Below, one piece after another: positions 10,985 to 22,600 of a DNA stretch of 64,000 nt. The DNA lies in contig JAMXIF010000003.1 in the NCBI GenBank assembly GCA_028583685.1, positions 59,481,049-59,545,048 of the forward strand, read 5' to 3'. The notes under the pieces were generated by a model. It saw only the letters and a program-made list of their open reading frames with translations, ran no database searches and had not been told where the DNA came from. Numbering within the stretch: position 1 is the stretch's first letter; the number at the start of each line of letters is the position of its first letter. The stretch comes from Petaurus breviceps papuanus. Lineage: Eukaryota; Chordata; Mammalia; Diprotodontia; Petauridae. The position numbers were made by a program, and so were the translations under genes.

Positions 10985-11280
10985 CATAACTCAAAAGAAG
11001 AAATATGAAAAGACACTCCTCTCTCACTCCTTTGTGGAGTTGAGAGGTTCATAGGTGTTACATATTGCATGTTTTTGGAATTTTTTAATGCATTTATCAT
11101 TTATACTTTTTTCCATTTATTTTTCTTTGATTTGTTGTTGATGTTCTTATTGTTTTTGTCTTTAAAAAATACTATTATTTGTTATATGAGGTAGTTCTCT
11201 GGGAGGAAGAGTGGAAGGAATACTGGAGAAAACTATGGTGATGTAAAAAACAAAAGATCAATAAAAACTTTTAAAAAAGA
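10985..11280 (+). mobile_element. L1 LINE 3'UTR fragment
   Basis: 'gaagaaatatgaaaagacactcctct...gtggagttgagaggttcataggtgttacatattgcatg ... gatgtaaaaaacaaaagatcaataaaaactttt' matches a marsupial L1 3'UTR and its A-rich end. Confidence 0.6.
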
Positions 11281-11640
11281 ATTAACAGTGTCAGATACTG
11301 TAGTTAAGACACAATATTTGGACTAAGAAGAGGCCTTTGGGACTGCAGATTAAGGATTTATTAATGACCTTTTTAAGAGTAGGTGCATTCAAAGGCTAGG
11401 GACAGAAATAAACCTTAGTAGGTTGAAAAGTGAGTAAAAAATGAGTGTTATGAGATGACAATGTTGACTACTCTTTCATGAAGTTTGTAGCATCAGCAAA
11501 GGAGAAACAAGTTGGTAGTTTGAGATTGCAACAAGTTTAAGGGAAAGATTGTTGGTTTTGGGGGAGAAGGATAATAGAGACTTGCACATATTTGTAAGAA
11601 GAGGAGAAAGACCTCTTTCTTACAGTAATGTCCAGGAGTG
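11281..11640 (-). mobile_element. L2 ORF2 fragment
   Basis: Plus-strand text such as 'taatgaccttttta', 'atgagatgacaatgttgac' and 'gaagaggagaaagacctc' parallels the reversed L2 section at 36710-37020 ('ataatgaggtcagaagcc'). Confidence 0.5.
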
Positions 11641-13045
11641 AAGGACTAGGTTACTCAATGAGCGGTATCACGCAATAATTAGGGAGAAATGTAAAGACAC
11701 CTTACTCCCTCCTTAGGCTCTGTGGACCCAAGAAATGGGCTTGAGATGTTGGTCTTGTTTTGTTCATCCATTTCAGTTCTAGGTTCAGGGAGAGGAGCCC
11801 AAGAATCAGGAGCTAGAACCATGGAGACCTCAGAATCCAGGCTGGGTGTTACACCAGCCCAATAGGGAACCCCAAAGAAAGCCAGGATCCCAGGGGGCAA
11901 GGAGGAGGGGGAGTAGATGGAGACCTCTTGTGAACTTAGAATTTCATGGGGCTAATGCTATACAGTAACCGAGTTAGACTGTGAACCTAATCACCCTCCC
12001 CTGCACAGATACTAAAGGGTATAGTGGGGGATCCTACCACAGATGTTGAGGGAATATTGGTACATTGTTTACTTAAAGTAAATATTCCTTTATAAAAGTT
12101 TTTTAAAGAAAAAGAATTAAAAAGAGAAAGAGAACAAGGAAGAGAAAAAGAAGCCAATGTAGTGGAAAAGATGGAAAAGGCAAGAAAAAAAAAAGGATAA
12201 CTGATAGAGGAAGGCACTGGAGGAAATGAAAGGAGAAGCAGTAAAAATGATACACACATTGTTAATACTGTCAATAGCAACAGTTTTGAGTAAAAGGTAG
12301 TAAACCTTGTAGAATCAACATAAAAGTTTTTAACTTTCTATGTATTTTAGAGTGTCTAATAAAATTCTGAATTTTTGTACTGATAAATACTCATATATCT
12401 CTGTGAATGTGAGAAAGTGGAAAAAAGGAATTAGTGAGGAAAAGGAACAAAAAGCAAAGATAATGTAGTAAGTTATGAACTATAGAGTCATCCCAGGGGT
12501 TGCAGAAAGCTTTAAGACTTAAAACATTAAATTATCTTTGCTGCGATTCACAACAATTAAAGGGCAAAATATCATTAAATGAATGTTGAGCTGTTGCAAT
12601 GGTACTTAGCAATGAGGATGTTTTCAGATCAGATGTTCAGTTGTAACAGAGGGACTGGTACATGCACAAAGATACCTCAGTGTACTGAGCTGATGCCAAT
12701 TCCCAGTGCAGAGAGGCTAGAGAGCTGGCTTCCAGGAGAATCATGATGATTCATAATAAGTGTCTTGGAGAGATTGAGAAGCATGCATATACATTTTGTA
12801 ATTGGTTCTCTTTGACTAACCACATGATTAAGAGAAGCCATTTATACAGACTGTGTAGCTAGAACTGGGAACATCTTCAGAAAAGATCTCTTAGCCTCAG
12901 TCATTTATTTGGTTGGCTGCTGGTTTGCACTAATGGTATCTGAAAAGAAGCAATGCTATAAGCAGAAAGGTCCTGGGCTTTCTGCCAAGGCCAGTATGTG
13001 GCCCTATGTAAAAGAGACCACAGCCTTTGTACTCTGCATTACTTT
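11641..13045. other. unclassified sequence with a purine-rich tract; no gene seen
   Basis: 12105-12260 is strongly purine-rich ('aaaagagaaagagaacaagg'). Minus-strand frames of 73 and 97 codons lie at 11679-11900 and 11987-12280; the second simply reads the purine tract backwards. No domain recognised. Confidence 0.4.
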
Positions 13046-13365
13046 TTGTCAGTTAGTCAGGCAAGAACCATTTATTAAGTACCTACTATGTGTCAGGCAC
13101 TGGGGATACAAAAAAAGGTCAAAGACAGTCCCCGATGTCAAGGAGCTCACAATCTAATGGGGGAGAAAGCATGTGAACAGCTATGTACAAAGAAGCTACA
13201 TACAGGATAAATTCTAAATAAACAACAGGTGGAAAGCATTAGAATTAAAGGGAATCATAAAAGTCTTCCTGTAGAAGACAAGATTTTAGCTGGGATTTGA
13301 AGGAAACCAGAGAAGCTGGGAGGTAAAGATGAGAATGGAAAGCACTCTGAGTCTTTCAGTTTTGG
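13046..13365 (-). mobile_element. L2 3' region
   Basis: Reversed L2: 'aaccatttattaagtacctactatgtgtcaggcactggggatac', 'aaggagctcacaatctaatgggggag', 'cttcctgtagaagacaagattttagctgggatttgaaggaaacc'. Confidence 0.85.
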
Positions 13366-13369
13366 ACAT

Positions 13370-15575
13370 ATATACACAAAGATATGTGCTTATCTTTCAC
13401 CTTGCCATCATCCACCAATGTACCACCTCCATGTTTAAGAATTCCAAAATCCCCTCATCTGGCTCTCTACCTCTACCTTCCTTTACCAGACCCTTGCTCT
13501 TCATTCACTGAACAAAGGTGTAGAAAATCCCACACCGCACAAGTGGGTCCACTACAGATTTATGGCACACAATCTCAATCTGCAGGTATGGTAGGTAATC
13601 CTCAGATGCCTTGTGCCTATGGTAGGTAATCTCAGATGATGAAATGACCTTACTCTTTTCCAAGGCCCTCTAGTGATCTCGCTAAATTGCGTCTCTTCCA
13701 ACAAATTGGTCCCTCTGTCATCCCCACTCTTCCACTTATTTTCAGTCTCTACTTGTCTATTTTCTCATTACCTACTGCCTACTGACATGCCCAGACCTCC
13801 CTCATCCTAAAAAATCCTTATTTGATCTTTCTATCCCTGATAACTATCATCTTATGCCTCTTCTATCCTTTGTAACTAAACTTCTCCAAAAGGTCATCTG
13901 CAAGAGGTGACTTCACTTTCTCTTCTCTCACTTTTTAACCCTGTAAAATCCCGCTTCCAACTTCATCATTCTGCCAAAACTGCTTTCTCCATACCACTAA
14001 TCTCCAACCACCAAACCCAATGGCTTTTTCTCAATTCTTATTCTCCTATACCTGGCTGTAGCCTTTAGTTCTGTTGATCATCTTATTTTCCATGATGTTC
14101 TCTTCTCTCTAGATTTTTGGGACACCAATCTCTCCTGGCTCCCCTGCCTATCAAACTAGTCCTTCTCAATCTTTTCATCCAGACCATACTCTCTAACCAT
14201 AGGTGTCCAACACAGTTCTGTCCCGAGTCCACTTCTCTTCTCTCTACATGCTACTTCACTTGGTGATTTTATCAGCTCCCATGGATTTAATTACCATCTC
14301 ATTACCATTATTCTCAAATCTATCCTTCCCTGACTTCTCAGCCGACCTCCAATCCTACATCTCCAACTGCCTTTCAGACCTCAAACTGACTTGTAGTTGT
14401 TCAGTTCAGTTGTTTTTCATTCGTGTCCAACTCTTTGTGACCCCATTTGGGGTTTTCTTGATGGAGATACTGAAGTAGTTCACCATTCCCTTCTCCAGTT
14501 CATTTTAAAAATTAGAAAACTGAAGCAAACAGGGTTAAGTGACCTGTTTGGGATCACACAAGTGTCTGAGGCAGGATCTGAACTTAGGAAAATGAGTCTT
14601 CCTGACTCCAGGCCAGCCACTCTACCCACTGTGCCACTTCCCTGACTAAAGTACTGTGTCCCGTGTGAGGATGTCCAGCAAATATCTTAGACTCAGTAGG
14701 ACCAAAACAAAACTCATTCCCTTTCCCCCTAAATGCTCCTGTCATCTTAACTTCCCTATTACCGTTGAAGATAATACCTTCCTCCAGTCCCTCAGGTTTC
14801 CAACTGAGGTGTCACTCTCAACTTCTCACTATCCCTCACCTCCTATATACAATTTTCTTTCAAGTTCTGTTTATTTCACCTTTGTAATATCTCTTAATAT
14901 ACCCCCCTCTCTCCTCTTTTCATTACCTCACACATGAATTCCTGTAGTGGCCAGCTGGTGGATTTGACATCCATCCTCTATTCAGCCACCAAAGTGACAG
15001 GTCTGATCAAGGCCTCCAACTCACTCAATAAACTTTAATGGTTCCCTATCACCTCCAGGAACAAATACAAAATGCTTTGTTTGGCATTCAAAGCTCTTTA
15101 TAACCTAGCCCCCTCCTACCTTTCCAGTCTTCTTCAAACGATACTCCCTTCCAGGCACTCAGTCCATCCTCCACTCCAGCTGTGAATGTAACCTTCCACA
15201 TCGTGACACTGGCTTTTCTGCTGTTCCATGAACAAGACATAGGAGTTTTCTCTGGCTGTCCCCTATTCCTGGAACAGTCCTCAACTCCCCCTACCAGCTT
15301 CCCTTACTTCTTTTAAGTCCTGACTAAAATCCCAATTTCTATAGGAAGTCTTTCCCAAATCCTCTTAAATCTGGAGTCTTCCCTCCTTTAGTTATTCTTC
15401 TATTTATCCTGAACATAGCTCATCTGAATATTTTTGTCTGCATGTTGTCTCCCTCTTTAGACTGGGTGCTTTTCCAAGGCAAAAACTGTCTTTTGCTTCT
15501 TTTTTGTACCTCCAGTACTTAGCTCATTGCCTGACACATAGTAGGTACTTTATAAATGGTTACTGACTGATATAC
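13370..15575 (+). mobile_element. L2 LINE, the longest body in the window (ORF2 remnant to 3' end)
   Basis: Runs from the post-endonuclease region (13384-13510, 'tcaccttgccatcatcc') through reverse-transcriptase DNA ('caacttcatcattctgccaaaactgctttctcc', 'ccatggatttaattaccatctcattac') and the C-terminal part ('gttccctatcacctccaggaacaaatac', 'ggcattcaaagctctttataacctagcccc', 'ctggctgtcccctattcctgg') to the terminus ('gtacctccagtacttagctcattgcctgacacatagtaggtactt'). Broken, so inactive. Frames at 14203-14478 and 14656-14937 are pieces of it. Interrupted by Mar-1 at 14391. Confidence 0.9.
14391..14646 (-). mobile_element. Mar-1-type CORE-SINE inside L2
   Basis: 'tcgtgtccaactctttgtgaccccatttggggttttcttga', 'tctccagttcatttta', 'gtgacctgtttgggatcaca' and 'tctgaggcaggatctgaactt', ending 'cccactgtgccacttccc'. 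L2 text resumes directly after ('gatgtccagcaaatatcttag'). Confidence 0.85.
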
Positions 15576-16134
15576 TGAGTTAAAGATGTCTACAGGTTCA
15601 AGATTACAATAGGCACCTGATGGTGGGAGAATAACATTCTGCTCTACAGTGAACTTTGTGATGACTCTCCAGCAAAAGAATGGGCAATGAGACTTTGCTA
15701 TTACCTTGATCATATCACATGCTTTGCCATCAGTGTATTTTAAATTCATGCCCACTTTCTGCCATCTCTACCCTATACTCCATGTGTCTTTATGGGAAGT
15801 GTGCCCCTTGTTTCTGGGTTTGGGGGGGTGGTGGTAGATAACTTCTGTTCTTGACCTGTCAGATGAGTAAATAAATGCCTTTTGTAAAAGTTTATTGTGT
15901 TTTCTGACTGATTGGTAAGAGGAAGCATATCAGTTAAAGCTTAGGAGCTACCATGTTTGGAGCAGTCAACCATAAGGTTATCCCTAGAACCTCAAATAAT
16001 CAACCACCCTCTGTACTCCAAATGAGAGAGTGAAGCCAGAGTGGGTATTATAACTAAGCTGGAAAATTTCTATATTTATACCTACTGAAATCTTTCTTTT
16101 ATTTCAGGGGCCTTCTCAGGGGCAACTTCCCCCA
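15576..16134. other. unclassified sequence, no gene seen
   Basis: Contains 'gtaaataaatgccttttgtaaaagtttattgtg' at 15868, which could be a polyadenylation region of an old LTR, but no borders are visible. Confidence 0.35.
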
Positions 16135-16508
16135 TGATAGCAAGTGATCCATACCTCCCTTCTTAACATCACAACCTCCCAATAAGCAATTCGTGATAAG
16201 AAAATAAAACTAGAACTTTACCTTATATCAAACATGTGATCACTATCCACTATCATAAGTATATAAGACTACACTAGCAATCATTTTGAGTTCTTTTTTT
16301 TCCCTTTTTCAAGGAAGTTCCAGATGGGAAATACAATTGTCTGTAGTCAAATTTTTAAGTTAATTGATCCCAAACTTGGTTCATATCTAGGCTCATCAAA
16401 CTTGTTTCTTCTATTATGATCCCCAGGTTTAGAAAGGCTTGTAAGGATGACTGTGTTTTTATGCCACTCTTTCTTTTTGATAGCAATTGATCCATCCCTT
16501 CCTTCTTA
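16135..16508 (+). repeat. local duplication, copy A, with flanking 31-nt direct repeats
   Basis: 16168-16481 is nearly identical to 17522-17834. The stretch 16135-16165 ('tgatagcaagtgatccatac...') recurs at 16478-16508 ('tgatagcaattgatccatcc...'), bracketing copy A. Not a repeat family I recognise. Confidence 0.85.
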
Positions 16509-16509
16509 C

Positions 16510-16705
16510 AACTTTCAAATCTTTGGGGGGCAGCTAGGTGGCCCAGTGAATAGAGCACCTGCCCTGAAGTCAGGAGGACCTGAGTTCAAATCCAGCCTCA
16601 GACACTTAATACTAGCCATGTGACCTTGGGCAAGTCACTTAACCCCAAGTGCCCTGCACTTTTTTTTGCCCCTCCAAAAATAAAAACAAAAACAAAACTT
16701 TCAAA
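16510..16705 (+). mobile_element. young tRNA-CORE SINE with TSD
   Basis: Head 'gggggcagctaggtggccca', CORE 'gtgaccttgggcaagtcact', tail 'ccccaagtgccctgcac' then T- and A-rich tail. 10-bp duplication 'aactttcaaa' at 16510-16519 and 16696-16705. Confidence 0.9.
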
Positions 16706-16744
16706 GCATTTTATTTGACCTCTCCTATCATAGCTTATAGCATA

Positions 16745-16925
16745 AATCTTGCATCATTATACCTTTTTATTTTATTTCTTTTCATACAACCTCACTTCCC
16801 CTATTAGATTATAAATTCCTTGAAAGCAGTAGCTGTACCTTTGTTCACCTTTTTGTCCCAAGTGTCTACCAGAGGCCTCATCCTTAGTGGATGCCCCAAA
16901 AATATTTGCTAAATTGCACTGAAGT
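16745..16925 (+). mobile_element. L2 3' end fragment
   Basis: 'ttagattataaattccttgaaagcagtagctgtacc ... tttttgtcccaagtgtctacc' fits a diverged L2 terminus. Confidence 0.5.
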
Positions 16926-17521
16926 GAAACATTGTACAAAGGGAATACATTTAAGTCCTGAGGCATCCTAAACATGACTTGAAGAAAGAACAGAGCAATC
17001 TGGACTGCTCAATTGTAAAAGGCTTTCTGGAGATTAGTTTTGAGTTAGATTTTAAAAGAAATAAAAGATATGGTTTGGTAAAGAGGGGAAGCATCTGAGA
17101 TACATGCAATGCAGTATAAAAAGCCTCTGAGCTAACCACGAGTAAAAATACATGTATGGTTCAACAAGCATCACTTCAACTGTATCACAGCGCCTGGGGG
17201 AAGGATAAGGAATAAAAATAGTGTGGTGCTTGTGTGAGGTATTGTATATCAGTCTGAGGAGTTGGGATTTGACACAGCAGGCTGGAAAATGATATAAATA
17301 CCAAGTGTTTAAGGAAAATTCTAACATAATGAAGTGGAGCAAGGGAAAACCAGAACAGGAAACACCTTTTTTAAAAGTTGTATTTTTATTTGCCTTCAAA
17401 TAATTCTATTCTAATAATGAAAACCCATTATATCTCTCGCTTCAACAGAATCACATCATTTTGATTTCCTTTTGATAATTCTTCCATTTTTTTCCCTAGC
17501 CCTTCTATGGAATAATATTCT

Positions 17522-17834
17522 ATCACAACCTCCCAACAAGCAATTTGTGATAAGAAAATGAAACTAGAACTTTACATTATATCAAACATGTGATCACTAT
17601 CCACTATCAGAAGCATATAAGACTACAGTAGTAATCATTTTGAGTTCTTTTTTTTTCCTTTTTCAAGGAAGTTCCAGATGGGAAATATGATTGTCTGTAG
17701 TCAAATTTTTAAGTTAATTAATCCTAAATTTGGTTCATATCTAGGCTCATCAAAGTTGTTTCTTCTATTATGATTCCCAGGTTTAGAAAGCTTGTAAGGA
17801 TGGCTGTGTTTTTATGCCACTCTTTCTTTTTGAT
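17522..17834 (+). repeat. local duplication, copy B
   Basis: Aligns end to end with 16168-16481 at an offset of about 1,354 bp, with only scattered substitutions by eye. It continues into 'gtgtgtgattttgaag' where copy A continues into the 31-nt repeat. Confidence 0.85.
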
Positions 17835-18085
17835 GTGTGTGATTTTGAAGTAGGTTTGTCTAGTGAGTTATAAATGTGAAACATCTGACAATTTCTCTTC
17901 TGGTTTCTTTTCCTTTAATTTAAGGTTTGGGAAACCAAGACAAGGTTCAAAAGAAATGGACCTAAAGGTTTTCAGATAGGGATCTGGGGACCATACTTGT
18001 ATCTAAGATTGTTTTGGATATGTTAGAGATAAAGAAAATGTAAATTAGCAATTTATTTTCCCAGATAGATTATTCATTACTTTTC

Positions 18086-18160
18086 AAAGGAGGAGAGAAG
18101 AAAAAGAAGAGGAAGATGAGGAGGAAGACAAGAAGAAGAGGAGGAGGAGGAGGAAAAGGC
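18086..18160. repeat. purine-rich (GGA/GAA) tract
   Basis: 'gaggaggaagacaagaag' and 'aggaggaggaggagg' runs. The 62-codon frame across it is low complexity. Confidence 0.85.
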
Positions 18161-18559
18161 AATCAATCAGAACCATATGTAGAATTATTGATTTTTCTTG
18201 TGACTTACAGATATAGCAAGTTTTCAAGCCCTTCAAAAGCATTTCTGGAAATCTTCCTGATTTGGTTGTTGTTCAGAAGCCTGTGGAAAACAGAACATGT
18301 TTGAGTGAGAACCATATTCCATCAACATAATGGTAGCTTTATTCAACAGACCAGATGGTAATCAAACATATAAACTTAGTCATGCTGCCGGCAAATGTTA
18401 TCCAATGGCATTCTATTAGTTCCCTTTGGGATCTACAGAAAGTATTTCACTGAAAAAGTTAATTAAGCTTAGAAATTCCCTATTTTTGTGTTCTATGTGA
18501 CCACACTAAAATGTTAAACACAAAGGACTCCAACATAAAGAGCTTCATAAAAGCATGTT

Positions 18560-19082
18560 CATAATCTATTAGTAATAGCTCCAATTGGTAAGGTACTTGA
18601 TAATTACCAAGCATTTTTACATACATTGTTGACTCTAAAGCTCACAATAGCTTTTTGAGGCAACTAGTACAAGAATCATTGTCCTCATTTTGCAGATAAG
18701 AAAATTTTAACTATGACAAATGAAAATCTCAGAGAGGGTAAGTGATACTCAAGATCTCATCTCAGTTTTCCAATCCTAAGTCTAATGTTCTTTCCTCATT
18801 ATCACACTGCCTTCTCAAAGTATTCATTAAACATTCACCTGACAAAAAACATCATGAGTAATCTATGAACACAGAGAGCATGATCGTTGTACTTTCAGAA
18901 ATTTTCAAGAGAAAATAGACATCAATAAAGCATGTAGAATTGGAATAGATTCCAGAGTTCAGAGATCTTAGGGGACCAACTGAACCATTTTACAGATGAG
19001 GAAACTGAGGCCCAGAGAGACAAAGTGACTTCCACAAGGGCAAAGTTGGGATTCAAACCCAAATCTAAAGCTTTTTTCTATT
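18560..19082 (-). mobile_element. two MIR-type SINEs
   Basis: 18560-18815 is reversed MIR ('cctcattttgcagataagaaaatttt ... agagggtaagtgatac'). 18930-19082 is a MIR3-like copy ('ccattttacagatgaggaaactgaggcccagagagacaaagtgac'). Confidence 0.75.
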
Positions 19083-20664
19083 GTGTAAGCTTAAAGAGAC
19101 ACAGATAGGCAAAGGAAAAAGTCTAGAGAACCTATTAGCATTAAATTTCTAGACAGACAGTGGATAGATAGAACAGGACAGAACAGACCAGAAATGGGCC
19201 TTGTAAGAAAAAGTTGGCTGACAGTGGCTGACAGTCTGATCAGAGATAAGGAAACATTAGTTTGTTGTTTTTTTTTAATCCAATAATTATAAAACAATTA
19301 GCAGGCCAAGAAGCAAAAGGATGACTGGCAGAGATAAGTGAAATATGAATAGGAGAACAAGTCATAGTTAAATCACACTATAGCTGTGACTGGGCAAGCT
19401 TTGCTAATGGTTAAATGAAAAATACAATCATCTGTCTGATCATCAAACTTTATAAAATTACACACTGTGTTTCTGGGAAAGATGGTACCAACCAAACTGA
19501 AAAATCACTGTAAAAATCATTTAGCAGGAGATTTTGAGTCAAGAAAGGATTCCTTATGTAGTTATACTACTCATTCATGAAAGACATATGAAGAACTTAC
19601 AAATTCATTTGATTGTGGTATGTGCTTCTAAATGTATAGGGTCCACTTAATTGAACTGGCATACACATTTCTGATGTCCTAGACTTCTCTAACATCCCAC
19701 AGACTCTTGCCAGATTCAAATGCTTGCAGGTTTATTTTTAACTCAATGTAAAGTGTTTATTTTGTTTTTGTTGTATGACTGATTAGGAAAACAGAAGAAA
19801 TGTTTTGGCTTATGGAGCATGTGATTACTTTAGTCATTATATGTAATTATATAAGACAGCCTAGAGATCCACAATTCCATCCTTTCCTAAACTACCAACC
19901 TCATGGCTCACTGATAATGGCTAAATTCTATATTTCCCTAAACAGCATTTGAAACTGCTGTCTCACACCTCAAGCTGTATTGCCAAGTTCATTTCTCATC
20001 ATTTATGATGTTATTTTGTGGTTTTGATCATAACAAACCCCTGGTGTATTTTATGATTAAAATTCCAACCACTGCCAATATCCATCTTAACAGAGAAGTA
20101 TCAGCATAAGTCGATGTCTTAATAATATTAGGTGTGTATTATATGTTCAGAAAATCAAAATGCCTGTGCTTAGCTGATTCGTATCAATATCAGTCATTTG
20201 GCTAAAACAAAAAATGATCCAATTAATGCTGGGAATAGGAATTTCCCAGACATAATTTTTCACTTTATATACTGTTAGTGACTTGTGAATAAATAACCTA
20301 ATTCCAACATTCAAAAACTATATATGTATGATTGTGTTAATATATTATTTGAATTGAGTTATTCACCTATATTGTTGGAGAATATAGCACTTAGGCATAG
20401 TTTTGTTTTGATTTTTTATCATAAATGTTAATAAGGCAATCATTCTTATCTTCTCAGCTTTGGAAAACTAAGAGATTCATTCCTCTGATAATATCTTGAA
20501 AGTGGGAATGTGCTCAAAAGGGAACTCAAAAGGGAGGACTTGCTCTTGGGATTAACATTATACATGTTGAATGTTTTGAAGAACATATGTGAGACTAGTT
20601 GGATAACCTTGGAGAACTGATGTTTTTAAAGACTAAAAAAAGCTAATAGGAGTTTAGACATCAA
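19083..20664. other. largely unique AT-rich block, no gene seen
   Basis: One of the longest stretches without a recognisable repeat. No splice-flanked open frame. A candidate place for conserved non-coding sequence, not proven. Confidence 0.45.
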
Positions 20665-21060
20665 GAAGAGATTTATTCAGCCACTCATTAAACATTTTTA
20701 AAGGACTGTTGTGTGTAGAGCCCAGTGCTGGGTATTGAGGAGAGATACTATGTTAAATGAAGCATAGCTCCTGCCCTCACAAAGCTTACAATCTAAAGAA
20801 AGAGAATTTATAAACATAAATCATTATCATACAACATAACAGAGAGAAGTGGAACAAAACACTACATGAGGCTCAATGAAAAAGATGATTTGCAGAGAAC
20901 CCTGAATGCCAGGAAAAGAAGTCTGAATGTTGTTCATTGGGCAATAGTGACCAACCAGCTTTAGCTTTGGGGGAAAAGGGGTAACATGACTACATCTATT
21001 CATAACAAAACCATAAAAAGTTTTTGCCCAGGTTGTTAGAGAAGTGAATTGATACATATC
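20665..21060 (-). mobile_element. L2 3' region
   Basis: 'cactcattaaacatttttaaaggactgttgtgtgtagagcccagtgctgggtattg ... ccctcacaaagcttacaatctaaag' is the reversed L2 end. The rest to 21060 is more doubtful. Confidence 0.65.
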
Positions 21061-21469
21061 TTATTTTTGCATAAGGGAGGAGATTCAATGAGACTAGAAA
21101 TCCCTTCCTAGGTTGGGGTTATGATGGAAGAGAGATAGTATTGATGCCAGTGCTGCTATGTAGCCAGACTTATCCCCAAACCCAAGTCCTAGCCTTTCCC
21201 AGGGACTGGGATAGAATGCCTCTATCCCATGCTGTCCTTCCATTTGTCACTAATATCTCTGGAAACAACAACTAAAACAATACAACAGGAAAAAAAAATA
21301 GGTAAGCAAGAGCTGCTGTGCATGGCCACCACCTAATACCCTCATTTGAGATTGTGGCGGAGGATAACTGAATGACCTTTTCTATATGGGTTTTAGTGCC
21401 CTTGACTACAGCCCTTCCCAACAATGATCATCAGCAAACTTTAGGTCCCCAGATCCAATCTAGGGAATA
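21061..21469. other. unique sequence, no gene seen
   Basis: No family or exon recognised. Confidence 0.4.
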
Positions 21470-22080
21470 CACTGATCAATCAACAAGTATTTATCAAGCA
21501 CCAGTACATACTCTGAAGCACTATGCTAGGCTCTAGGGATTAAAAGGCCAAAGAAAGAAATACATCCAACTCTCAACTAGTTTACCTTCTAACAGGAGAG
21601 ACATGTCCATATAAAAAATATGTACCATATATATATATATAGCTAAATACAAATGCACTTATGTATTCATACATATATGTGTGTGTATGCATTAATGTAT
21701 GTATTAGTTAAATAAAAGGTATTTGGGGAGTAATGGCAGGGCAATGAAGGAGTCAAGAAAGGCTTCACAAAGAAGATGCCTGAGCTCCATCTTAAAAGAA
21801 AAGGAGCAAGAACATTCCAGACATGAGGGACTGTTAGTGCAAAGGCACAGAAAAAAGAAACCATGTCATAGGTGGGAGGCTGAGAGAAGGCCAGTCTGAC
21901 TAGACCACAAAGTATGGGAAGGGGAACAATGTCCAATGAAGCTAGAAAGAGAAGTCAAGGCTGGTTTATGAAGGCTGCAGAGGTTATGAAGGCTGTTTAG
22001 CTATCAAATATAAACAGAAAGGTTTAAATTTTTATCTGAGAGGCAATAGGAAGCCACTGGAATTGGTATTTTCATGTAGT
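21470..22080 (-). mobile_element. L2 3' region with internal TA/CA-rich tract
   Basis: 'tcaacaagtatttatcaagcaccagtacatactctgaagcactatgctaggctctagggatta' then 'gaagatgcctgagctccatcttaaaa', 'acattccagacatgagggac' and 'aggcaataggaagccactgg'. A 'tatatatatata' tract occupies about 21627-21705. Confidence 0.8.
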
Positions 22081-22289
22081 ATTTTCCATGGTCTATGGCT
22101 AGCCAGCTCTCATTCCTATTTTTTTAATCCTAATTCCGTCACTCCTTGAGGAAGTCAAATCACTTAACTTTGGTACTCCCAATTTGCAGTAGTCATCTTG
22201 ATTGGTAACTGAGCAAAACATAAACTTAATTAGCCTACTATATTTGGCCAACCCCAGATCAAATCAACTCCACATCCCAGAAAGATGGT

Positions 22290-22600
22290 CACCTGGACCA
22301 TCTGGTCATCTGCTTTAGTGCTGTGCCTGTAACAATCTCTTTCCTCCTCCTCCTACCATATAACCATCCCTGCTTTCTACCTTTTTTGCTCTGAACTCAA
22401 AAATCAAATGAAAACTACAATTACTCCTGGAAAGGGCATGTTCTATGGATCAATTCATCATACTACTTCCTTTTCTACCCCTCCCTCCATGTGTTGTTTT
22501 ATGAACTCCCTGAAGTCAAGGACTATCTCACTTTTTGTATTTGTATCCCTGGCACTTAGCATGATGTCTAGAACAAATACCTCTAAGTGATTAATAAATG
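22290..22600 (+). mobile_element. L2 3' end
   Basis: 'gaactccctgaagtcaaggactatctcactttttgtatttgtatccctggcacttagcatgatgtctag ... taataaatgatg'. Confidence 0.75.

Noticed and set aside
13384-13629. small frames near 13.4 kb resembling a protein
   Set aside because: They are fragments of L2 ORF2, not host exons.
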